Shown piece by piece: positions 11,811 to 23,900 of a stretch of DNA of 64,000 nucleotides. The stretch's first letter is position 1. Each line of letters opens with the position of its first letter. The position numbers and the translations under genes are program-made. Below the pieces are notes generated by a model, which ran no database searches, had not been told where the DNA came from, and saw nothing but the letters and a program-made list of their open reading frames with translations. The DNA comes from Phragmites australis (Eukaryota > Streptophyta > Magnoliopsida > Poales > Poaceae): positions 7,981,001 through 8,045,000 of the forward strand of contig NC_084933.1 of NCBI RefSeq assembly GCF_958298935.1. Reading direction: 5' to 3'.

Positions 11811-11925
11811 GTCCAGGATTCCGTACTTGAAGCTTTCCTTTGATGGATTATTGAGTTAATTTCGCTGGTTTCACCCGCCATTTCTCGTTGGGTTGCAGAA
11901 ATTCGGCCGGATCTCGCCCGCCGCC

Positions 11926-14900
11926 ATGTCGACGTCGTCGGGGCCGAAGGAGACGCCGACCAATAACCCGGGGCTTCAGACCGAGATCGATCCGGCCACC
12001 AAGGGCTACTTCTTGCAGCAAACAGTAAGCCGCTCTTTACTGTCTATTTCACCCGTTGTTCATCAGACACGGATGTGTGTTATTCAGTTAAATGTTTCCC
12101 CTTTTGGGTTCGATGTGCGGACTTAATCTAAGCAATTCGTCGGACACTTGTTGAACTGAGGAATGATCCGTCGGTGCTTCTCGTAGCTGGGTATAAAATT
12201 TGGGAAACGAATAGCTAATTACATTTAAATGAGGATCTTTGATGATTTTTTGTGCTTTTTTATGCAGCATTGAAGGCTTTTCAGTCCCTAGATATCCTGT
12301 TTGTCTGTTTCCTTATCCCAATTTATTGCTGCTCATGTTGCCTGGCAATGTTAAAAAAATTGTTGATCGGTAGCTGATCGGCCAGCTGGGGAGTAGGGAT
12401 TAATCGGTTAATCAGAGATTAGCTGAATTAATCGGTTGGTATAAAATACTTATGTAAACATGTATAAGATGCTAAGAAATAACTAGGACAACAAAGTGTT
12501 AACTTGATGGCTTGATGTTGTAGTTTTGATGACGAATGCTTGATCGGAAGGTGATAAATCTGCAAAATAAATAACAATCTATGAGTATGTGCTTCAAATA
12601 TAAACTATAAATTCCAAAAAATGGCAGCAATCATTCTAATTCAACCAAACACATAAAAATAGACTAAAAAAAATCTCAAAAACAGATAAAAATGACAACA
12701 TTTCAGCACACATGACCGCAATTCACACATAATAGTAGTTCACACAATCACAATTCACACATAGACACATAGTTCATCTAACTTGTTGGGACCGGAATCC
12801 CAGACAAGGCGGGCCTTCAGATACGGAAATATCGAAAGGCCCTCGGAGTGACACGTGGTGGAACAGTTTTTTTTCATCCCCTTTCCGGATACAGTGCGAC
12901 CCTATTTATAGCCCGTACCCGGCCACTACAGGTGCGTTTTACAAATCCTACCCCCTCACCTGCTGCATTTTTGGAATATCCGGGGGTATTATGGTACAGA
13001 TGAGCACAATTACATAATTATAGCCCTACCCCGGACGACCGAAAACGGGTCCACTGTCCCGCAGCGATTCTCGCCTCCAAAGATGTATCAAAGTCTTCTC
13101 CGCTCGGATGTCCGTCAGATAGCCTTCGTCCCTCGAGCAAAGGTCGGCTCGCATCTTCGCCCGCCACGATCGCTCCGGACCGTGGGTCTGGACTTCGCCC
13201 GTCGGTCGAAGATTGCCCTCGTCTTCGCCGGTGCGGGAGATCGAAGGTGCGGGCGCGCCTACACCCTTCAACCGACGGCGCTCTGCGATCTTCGCCTCTT
13301 GCAGATGAAGTCCTTGAAACAAAGCCACAATGGCAAGCATGCAGTATTTCCAGTAGACTTCGTGGTACCCTCCGAAGAGGGGGGGGGGGGGGGCGAGAGA
13401 TCATCCCCAACAGTAGCCCTCTACTGGTAAGGTTTATCTTCGATAGGCCGAACCTGTAGTCTGCAAGATGTTTCAACGCTGTCCCCTTCGGTCTGTCGAA
13501 GTCTACTGGAGCAAATGCATGTCGTTGAAGATTATTGTTATATATATATATATATATTTGGTCATAGATTACCAGACGGCTCCTTGGTAACTGCCGAAAA
13601 GTTCCTTAGTAACTGCCTGCATTTAATGCTCTTGATGTATACCGAAGCATGGTTTTTCCCGCTGGTTCAATTTTCGATGCGGGCAGTTCTAACCGCCACC
13701 GCCCTACACTATAAATATCACGCTGCTGTCAATATTTTTTACCGCGCCTTTGCTGAAGCCGTCGCTCTCATATGAAGCCTCCTTAGTTTTCTCGAGCCTT
13801 TCGGAGGAAGCCCCGGTTTTTAGCTCTTCGCGCAGTTTGCTGTTCGAGTCAGCCTCTTTGAACCAAATGGCGCCGAAGCTCCGATCTTCTCGCCCGAAGA
13901 CATACTAGATCGGGCAGTCCAAGGTGGATAGCGAAGTGTTGGCCAGCCTTGTGAAGGAAGGGTTAATTAGTGATGTTTCAAAGGTTCGGCTTCCCGGTCG
14001 ACAGGAGACACCGGAGCCTACAGATGACGAAGCGGTTGTGTTTGTCCATTACTTCCAAGCGGGTCTTCGCCTACCATGCGATGACATGGTCATTAAAGTA
14101 TTGAAATTATTTGAAGTCTATCTCCACCAACTGACACCCAACGCAATAGTGAGGATGGGGCTCTTCGCCTGGGCTGCTTGTTCGGAAGGTGTGAAGGCAT
14201 CCGCTAGGGCCTTCGCTGCCGCACACCGACTTCATCATCAACCCAAACCGGTTTTCGCTCGTGGAGTTCAGAGCGAGGCTCACTACGACTGCTTAAATTT
14301 CGCGTACCGTGCTGGGCTAACTACGCCCGTCGTTGTGTACAAGAATAAATGGCTCAGTGACTGGACTCAATGGTGGTTCTGCCACAAGGTGGACACCGAA
14401 GAATTTCTCGTATCGAAATGCGAAGAGGTCAAGAGAAATCGCGTGCCAGACGTGCGATTGAAATCGTTGCAACAAACAGCCCTTGAGGCTTTCGCCAGGT
14501 GCGCGAAATATCTTTCTACTCGCGACCTGGTGGAGGAGTTCATAGCTGCTGGGGTTTGGCCCCTTAGTCGGGATTGGACTATCCTGGAATTTGGGGAAAA
14601 AGGGCTCGAGGGGCTTTGCCGGCCCCACCCTCCTGTGCACGGCTTCGCAGGTACCTGTTTGCCCGTAGAGCATTCATATATATTTTATGTCTTCGGCCTT
14701 ATTTGCTTAATGGTTTTGATATTTTCTAGATTTGTCGGTGGCCGAAGTGGAGGCCAGAGCTGTGATGCTTGTCGGCAAGTTTACACGGGGCGAAGCACAG
14801 TTGTGCGCCGAACAAGGCCTCATTCGAAGATTGAATGGAGTCTTTGAATACCGAGGCCTATCCTATCTTGAAAGGCCGAAGGTCAACACCGTGCTGCAGG

Positions 14901-17900
14901 GTGGTAGGGAAGGGTCTCCGGCAGCGGGTGCAGGCGAAGAGGCCGCTGGTGGTTCTTCAACGAAAAGGAAGCATCCTGAGCAATCGCCGAAGGGAGGTCG
15001 GACGAATAAGGCTCTCGCCCTCCGGAAGAGGCCACGCGAAGTTGCCCCCGAAGTTGCCCATGCAGAAACGTCTCCGGAGGGTTCCGCCGCGTCACGTGAT
15101 GTGCCTAGGCGGGAAACTCCCGAAGGCACCTAGGAGGGCCAGGCTTCGAAGTCATTGTTCTGCTCGCACATGGACCTTCCAACGCTAATCCTGAGCGATG
15201 ACGAGGAGGTGATAGAGACGGGAACAGTCCTTGAGGCTACCACTCGGGAACACGAAACTGAGGGTACCGATAATGTTGAAGTGGTAGCATACTCTTCGCC
15301 CTCTTCGCCCTCTAGTTCGTCTTCTGGGACTGAGGCATTGACACCGAGTGCGCCTCGCCGCGGCGGAAAGGGATTGATGGGCCTCGGCGGGCTGCTTGAC
15401 GCGAAGGCCATAGCGCCTGAGGCGTTCAAGCCTACCTCTTTCGAATCAAGCGCCGGGGAGGTTGATGATGCGAAGAAGATTTTTAACACCTTCGTCCTCC
15501 CCGAGCTTGAAATCCCGCTTGGCCAGAAACCCTCCAAGGAGCTCCTCGACGCTTCCGACGTGGCCATTGCGAAGGTATACCGATATTTTTTGATATTATT
15601 GTACTTAGTATTTTGCTCACATGTGTGCGACATTCCAGGCTTTGCTTTTATCGCGGGCTCAGCGCAAGCAAGCTGAGAAATCCGAAGCCCGGGCTTGGAG
15701 CGCACACGCACAAATTGATATGTTGCAAAAGCGCACCAAAAAAGCCGAAGGCCAGAAGCGCGAGTTATCGCGTCGAGCGAGGGATGCTGAATCTCGCCTG
15801 GAACAGCTTGAAAAGGAACTCGGCACCCTTCGCTCGGAGAAGCAAATTGCTGAAGACGAAGTGAACTGCCTGCGCTAAAACCTACAGTCTTCCGAGGCGC
15901 AAGTGTGCGACCTGCAGGCACTTTGTGCATCGGAGAAAGCTAAGGCGCAACAACTGCAAGCCGAATTGAGCGAGGCGAAGGCTTTTTTCGAGGATGCTCT
16001 TAACGTGATTGGGGAGCTCGAGCCGAAGGCAGTTGCCGCATGCGAAGCCATCAGCCATACCTTCGAAGGTATTGGTGCCTCGGCGACTCCCCTAACAATT
16101 GATCTTGTCGGGCTCGGAGGACTTATAGGTTGGATCAATGAAACTAGTGGAAGCCTTCTGCCTGCTGCTCAACTTTACGGCTACTTTTGCGCGATGGTCG
16201 CTGCCCGAAGTCTCATGCAATCGATTGAGATGACGGGCTGTGACCATCATACTGCTCTTCAGAAACCTACCTTCCAGTATCCGGTGGACATGTCGACTTC
16301 GGCCGTTACGAGGGCATCGAAGAGCACCGCTCGATCATTTACCACCAACTACTGGTGTAAACTTGGCGCGAGCTTGCTCTTCAAGAAGCGGAGATGAACC
16401 GGCAGCAGGTACGCTGCTTTACATTACTTATTCTCTTATCTGGTCGTAGCACATAAATATATATATTTTTTTAATGAAATCTCTTTTTGCAGGCCAAGAC
16501 GAGGGATCATCCCTCGTCTAAAGCAACAACTGCGACGGCCGAAGATACTGGAAAGGTGGGATGATTCAGCGCGAAGCGTCGTTTCGTTTTTAGTTTCGCT
16601 TTTGTGATCTGGCAATGTAATGCACATTGGTGACGTAATATATTTTACATTTGTTTCGAAGTGTTTTTGACTTGTTGCGCTCCCTGCGCAAGTCTTTCCT
16701 TCGGACACTGCGCAGGTAGCCGAAGAGGCTGTCCCTATGACCATGATGAAGGATAATTTTTATGTGTTTTGGTCTTGCTGGGAATCTTTTCACCGCTGTC
16801 ATGCCGATGTCGAGCTGGAGTGGTATTGGCATGCGAAGTGTAGAGCGTATGATGCTATGAATGCTAGGACGAAAACGTTTTGGAAATCCCTTAGCCCTTC
16901 GACGCTAGCTAATCGCCGAGCTGAGCGCGACCTGCGCTGTACCGCGAGGGGAGATGTCAAAGGTCCATCTATGCTCCTTGAGCCGAAGGTTGAGTTTCAA
17001 GATGACGAGCCCCTCCTGCACCGGCCGCAACTTTGCTATCGCCGTGGCCCTTCTTCGCAAGTAATAGAACACGACGGCGGCGAAGATGGTCTTCGAGCAT
17101 CTCCATTGTATTCGACTCATGTTGGGGCCCCACTGGCCCCAACCATGCGTTTTCACGCGAGCGAAGGCATTGCTTTTCAGTTTGCTTTCAGTCGGCGGTA
17201 TAAGGATTTTGTTGATCCTGATATTGATTGCTCTGCGGAATAAATTTTGTATTTACATTATCACTTGTTTTCTTTTGTTGCACTTCGATGGCACCGCGCT
17301 CGAAGCGGCGTTTGCGATTTGAGACGTTTCCAGGTCTTAGGGGGGCACTTCTGGCACGACGTACCGAACAACGCCGTCCCCCCGATTTTTTGCCGCAGGT
17401 GCCTGCGATTGCACAGGAATAGTTTTCTAAATGCCGTCCTCCTCGATTTTTGGTCGCAGGTAACTTCGGCTGATAGAGATTTATGTTGTTTATCGGACGC
17501 TTTTGTGTTAGTTGTTTGTTTTACTTTTCTCTTTTTTTTTATTTGCATCGCCTTTTCTTAGGTTGGACGACTCTTCGACTTATTTTCTGAAGGTTTGTTT
17601 TTCCTTCGGTGCGGGGGCAGACACTCTTAGCCCCCGACTCCTGCTCGAAGTGCGTTGCCTTTTCTTAGGTCAGACGACACTTCGGCTTCTCTTTCGAAGG
17701 TTTGTTTTTCCTTCGGTGCGGGGTAGGCACTCTTAGCCCCCGACTTCTACGTCGCCTTTTCGTAGGTGGGATGACATTTTGGTTTTTTTTTCCAAAGGTT
17801 TGTTTTTCCTTCGGTGCGGGGGTATGCACTCTTAGCCCCTGACTTCTGCTCGAAGTGCACCGCCTTTTCGTAGGTCGGACGACACTTTGGCTTTTCTTCC

Positions 17901-20900
17901 GAAAGTTTGTTTTTCCTTCGCTGCGGGGGCAAGCACTCATAGCCCCCGACTTCTGCTCGAAGTACGCCGCCTTTTCGTAGGTCAGACGACACTTCGGCTT
18001 TTTTTTCGAAGGTTTGTTTTCCTTTGATGCGGGGGCAGGCACTCTTAGCCCCTGACTTCTGCTCGAAGTACACCGCCTTCTCGTAGGTCGGACGACACTT
18101 CGGCTTTTCTTCCAAACGTTTGTTTTTCCTTTGGTGCGGGGGCAGGCATTCTTAGCCCCCGTATGTTTTTTTGTACCCCTTTTTTTAGCGGTCGAAAGTG
18201 TACGTCTTTTTTCGTTGACACTTCGCACCTCATTTCGCGCCGCCCACGTGCGGCCCTCCAGTCGTCGATTGGTGCACCAATCCACCCTTAGGTTGGCGCA
18301 CTTCGACGATAAACTACTAGTACTCAAAACAAGCAGTATTTTCTGGGGATACTACTATATCAATATGTTTACATGGGTTCCTGCCTCGTTAAAAACCTCA
18401 CCCCTTAACGAAGGGTCCCCTGTGAGGAAAAGAGTGCAGTTCCCTTACAATTTGATTACACGAAAAGATTGCATAAAGAAAAATTACATATAACTCTTCG
18501 TCTTGGCCGCTGAGTTTCAGGCGTAGAACTTGCGGAGATTGTCTGCATTCCAGGTGTGTGGAAGCTCCTCACCTTCAATGTTAGCTAGATGATATGAGCT
18601 GGGTCTTAACGACCTATTGACTAAGAAAGGACCATCCCATTTACTCTGAAGTTTTCCCACCGATGTTGTACCGAATCTTCGCAGCACCAGATCTCCGGGG
18701 GCGAAGGTTTTTTTCGGATATATTCCTATTTCTCCATTTTCTTGTCTCTTGTTGATACCTAGCCAGATTTTCAGTGGCCTGCAATCTCACTTCCTTGAGG
18801 GCATCCTTCGATGATGACTCTTCGTCTTGCTCTGGTTCGTTTCCGACCCTAAATGATTTGGTTTTGCATTCCTCTGGGGTCATGCCCCTTCACCGAAAAG
18901 GAGGCGAAATGGCGTGAATCTTGTCGGTCTTGCAACCGTTGTTCTTAATGACCATAGTACCTTGGGCAATTCTTCGACCCATTTCCCTTTTGGCAGCCCC
19001 TGCAGACGCTTCGCGATACCAGCGAAGACGATGTCGTTCGCTCTCTCAACTGCCCCATTAGATTGTGGGTGGTATACGGATGCGAAAATTACTTTTATCC
19101 CCAAGCTATTGCAAAAATCCCTGAAACTGGTACTATCGAATTGAGTGCCATTGTCTACTGTTACTTCGCTTGGTGCTCCGAAGCGGCATACAATATTCTG
19201 CCATAGGAATTTCTGTATGTTTCTTGATGTTATGCTTACGAGTGGCATTGCCTCCACCCATTTGGAGAAGTATTCTACCGTAACTACAGCATATCGCAAA
19301 TTTCCTGGAGCAGGTGGCAGCTGGCCAACAATGTCGATGCCCCATCGCCTTAGTGGGCAAATCGGCGGAATGAGCTGTGTCTTTGTCGTGGGTCTGTTTG
19401 ACCCCTTCGCCCAGAACTGACGCTGCTGACAACTTCGGACCATTTGATCCGCATCATTCACTGTCGTCGGCCAATAGAAACCCTGCCTATATGCTTTTCC
19501 GACTAGAGCCCTTGTGCTCACATGAGAACCACACAACCCGCTGTGAATTTCTTTTAGCAGGTTCTGTCCTTCTTTCTGAGATATGCATCGCAAGAATGGT
19601 GCACAGACTCCGGTCTTGTACAAATTATTTCCCATAACTTTGTAGTTTCTAGCTCTCTGGGCCATATGCTTTTCCCCGACATGATCCTCGATGTTGCTCT
19701 GGCCACGAAGATAAGCCAGTATTGGAGAGCGCCAGTCTTCGCTTTCGATCATCGCAACGGGACGTGTTTGCTTCAAAGTGTCTTCAGCGGCTAGTTCACT
19801 CAGCTTTTGGTAGAAAACGTCTGAAGGCATAGGCAGGTTCTGCAAAGCCGCTTTTGCTAGCTCATCTGCTTCAAAGTTATCATTTCTTGATATACTCTTG
19901 ACTGTGAATCGCAGGAAGTATTTTTTCATTCTTCGCACCGCTGCTCTATACTTAACCAGCTCTGGTTCTTTTGCCTGGAATATCTTGTCAATTTGACTTG
20001 CTATGACCTTTGAGTCTGTTTTAACCAACACTCTCTGGGCGCCCAAAGGCTTTGCCTTGCGAAGTACCAGGAGGACCGCTTCGTACTCCGCCGTATTGTT
20101 TGTAGAACGGAACTCTAATCTGGCGGCATATCTGAGCTTTGTCCCCGAAAGTGAGAATAATATCGCCGAAACTCCTGCTCCTGTAGCTCCCCAAGCTCCG
20201 TCGCAATATGCGGTCCAGATAGATTCTAGCGGTTCATCATCCGGGGCTTCGGTTAGGGGAGTCCATTCCGTCACGAAGTCTGCCAATGCTTGCGATTTCA
20301 ATGATGTTCTTGTCACAAAAATAATCATAAATGGGGCGACCTTCGTGGCCCACTTCGCTATTCTTCCAATGGTTTCTTTGTTTTCAAACATGTCGCGAAG
20401 AGGCAAGGAAGTTGGTACTGTAATCTTGTGAGACGTGAAATAATAGCGAAGCTTGCGGGATGCCATCACTAGTGCATATGCTACCTTTTCTAATTCTGTG
20501 TATGTCTTTTTTGGCCTGCCAGAGCTTCGGATACATAATATATTGGGACTTGGCGCAATTTGTTGTCTTCGGGTCTTTCCTGCACAAGTACAACGCTGAC
20601 TATCGAAGGGGATGCCGTTATGTATAACAACAAATCCGCGCCTGGATCCGGACTGGACAGCGCTGTAAGCTTCGTCAGGTAGCTTTTTAACTCATCGAAG
20701 GCTACTTGCTGCTCTGCATCCCATTTGAACGGGTCGGAACTTTTTAACACTTTGAAGAACGGTAAACTTCGCTCTGCAGATTTTGCAATGAATCTGTTCA
20801 ATGTCGCCAATCTTCCTGCCAGGTGTTGAGCTTGCTTTCTGTTCTGTGGGGGTTTCATATCTATTATCGCCTGTATCTTCTGAGGTTCCACTTCGATGCC

Positions 20901-23900
20901 TCTCTTCAATACCAAGAACTCTAGTAGCCTTCCGGATTGTACTCCAAAGACACATTTCTCTGGGTTCAACCTTAGCCCTGCTTTTCGCAGGCTTTCGAAG
21001 GTTTCACGCAGGTCTTCGAGATGTTAGCTCCTTCTGGTACTCTTGACCACTATGTCATCAACTAGGCCAAGACATTTCGTCCTAGCTGTGAACTTAGTAC
21101 TGCCTGCACCAACCTGGTGAAGGTTGCGCCAGCATTTCGGAGGCCGAAGGGCATCCTCATGAAGCAGTATATGCCGAAGGAGGTTCTGAAACTTGTCTTG
21201 TCCTCGTCCTCCTTCGCCATCCATATCTGGTCTTAATATCTCGCAACCAGCCGCGGAGTCTACCAGCTGGTCAATTCTAGGCAATGGGAAGTCATCCTAG
21301 GGACAAGCTTTGTTCAAGTCTGTGAAGTCGATGCATATTCTCCATTTTTCGTTGCTTTTTCTTACTAACACTGGGTTAGCCAGCCACTCTGAGTGCATTA
21401 CTTCGCGTATGACTCCGGCATCTTGCAGTTTTTTCACTTCAGCCTTCGCTGCTTTTTCTCTTTCGCTTGAAACTTTTCTAAGCTTTTGCTTCTTTGGCTT
21501 CACTTTAGGGTCCACATTTAAGCTGTGCTGAATGATTTCCCGACTTACTCCTTGCAGGTTCTTAGGAGACCAAGCGAAAACATCGTCGTTACCGTGGAGG
21601 AACATTATAAGTTGCTGTTGGTCCTCCGCTGGAGCCTCCGCTCCTATAGTGATTTTTTTTATCTTGTTTTCCTTGTTGTAGCTGCACTATTCTGGTCGCT
21701 CCTTCTGGTGCAGCCTTTGCTGCTTTGCTTATCTTCGACTGGTTGTAACTTTCCTCCCAATTCGTCGAAGGGTCTGTTATCATGTGGACATTTCGTCTTC
21801 CTAGAGTTATTCCTACTTCGATTCGTCTGGCCACTTGTTGGTCTCCCAATACCTTTATGACTCCTTCAGGACCAGGCATCTTTATGCACAAGTACGCATG
21901 GTGTGGTATTGCTCCAAATGTATTGAGGACTCCCCTGCCAAATATCGCATTGTATGGGTAATCAATGTCCACCACATCGAAGGTAATGTCTTTCGTGCGG
22001 AAACTCGTCCCTTCGCCAAACGACACTGGGATTGTTATTTTTCCCAGAGCGTTGATTGTATTTCCGCCGAAGCCTAGCAACGGTGATCCAGCTTGCTTTA
22101 AGTCGCTTCGTCGCAGCCCCATTTTGTCGAAAGCATCAGCAAAGATGATGTCCGCTGAGCTTCCTCCGTCGATCAAGATCCTGTGCATTTCATTTCCCGA
22201 GATGTTTACTGTAGTGACGAAGACATCTGTGTGTGGGTAGTCTAAGACCCTCATATCCTCTTGCGAGAATGTAATGGGAGTGTTTGACCATCTTGAATGA
22301 ATGTACGTTGGTCCCACTCCGACGTGGTTGACCCTTCGCACATATTCTTTTCGTTGTCTCTTAGATTCTGTCTGCTGGTTAGATCCCCTGAGATGGCCAA
22401 TACCACATTGTACCCACGATTTACCGTGTTCACGGACTTGCTGCTTTCTGGTGGTGCTTCAATCGCAGGCCTCGGTGGTGGCGGAGGTAGCTGCCCCTGG
22501 AGGTTCATTTGCATCGTTTGATCAAACTGAGCTGAGGCTGCAGGTGTATACTGCGGTGCAGGAATTTGTTGCCACTGGTTCGCGAACGCCATGTTCTGAT
22601 TGTGGTTTTGCCACCCTTCGCTTCTCCCGAAACTTACTGCATGGTGTACGGTCCTTGCGTGATCAAGAGACTGCTTCGCCAAGCTCTCTTTCATAGCTAC
22701 GACCTGCGGGCACTGCTTGGTCCGGTGGCCGGCTCCTTCGCCATGCAGCTCGCAGTAAAAGGTTGTTGGGTCCTGCGGAACCCATCCTCCTTGGCCTCCA
22801 CGGCCTCTTCCTCTACCGGCTCGGCCTCCCCTATTGGCCACACTGTGAGCTTTGCTTGCTCCTGAGCGGCTTCGAATAGGCTGGAATTAATCTGATTGAC
22901 TTCTTTTTGCCTTAGATAGTCAGAAACTTCAGGCTTTCTTGGATGGTGTAATCTGTCTCTAGGATTGCTACTGACTGCCTCTCTAGCTGGTGTATATGGT
23001 TTTACTTTGGAGGTTACCATTTCGTTTTTCCTTCGGAGATGATCGAGCTCAGATCTTGAGTACTCTTTCATCTTGTTAAGCAGCTTTTGCACGCTTTTGG
23101 GTCTTTTTCTCGTGAGCTTTCCTGCTAATAGCCCTCCTCTGATGCCCTGTATTGCCGCATCGATGATTGTATCTTCGCTCAGCCCCTTCGCTTGACAACA
23201 TATGTGTACGAAGCGGCGCATGTAGCTCTGCAAGGTTTCTGTTGGTTGCTGTTTCAGTGCGAAGAGGTCGGTTGCGGTAATTTTGTCTGCTCGGTTTCCC
23301 TGAAATTTGTTGTACAATGCACTACGCAATTGCTCCCATGAAGATATGGATCCCGGGGGCAACGCGGAGTACCAGGATCTTGCTATCCCTTTTATGGCCA
23401 ATACAAAGGCTTTCGCCAAGGTTGTACCATCCCCTCCGGTAGACTTCACAGCCGCTTCGAAACTCATTACAAATTCCCTTAGGTTAGACTCTCCGTTAAA
23501 CATAACCACTCTGGGCATCTTGAACCCTGGCGGCCATGGCTGATTTTGCAGATCCATGGCCAATGGGGACTCTAGGTCTCCCGTGGACGACCTCCGCCGA
23601 AGCTCCTGCGAAGCTCGTACCATGTCTCTCGGCAGCGTCGCCTGGCGATACATGCCTTCCGTTTGGTGCGGCATATCGATTTCCTCCTGGATTTTCTCCA
23701 ATGTTTTCCTAGCTTCATCTGCCCGCCTGCGGTACTCTGCGGCTTTTCGACTTGTTGCTAGGCCATCTAACATGCGCTTCTTCTGCGCTATCTGCCTTTC
23801 CAACACTTCGGCTTCTAGCCTTGCTGTTCTTTCTTCATTCATTTCTTCCTCGTTTTCAAACTCTGCGAAGTCGTCAAGGTCTTCCCATTCTTCATTTCGT

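Noticed and set aside
13018..13476. Open frames on both strands around 13.0-13.5 kb and again at 24485-24868
   Set aside because: They belong to the two LTR copies of element E; duplication of the LTR explains their similarity.
17665..18327. 220-codon minus-strand Lys/Arg-rich repeat protein
   Set aside because: It follows the ~107-bp tandem repeat, whose period is not a multiple of three, so repeat units are read in different frames.
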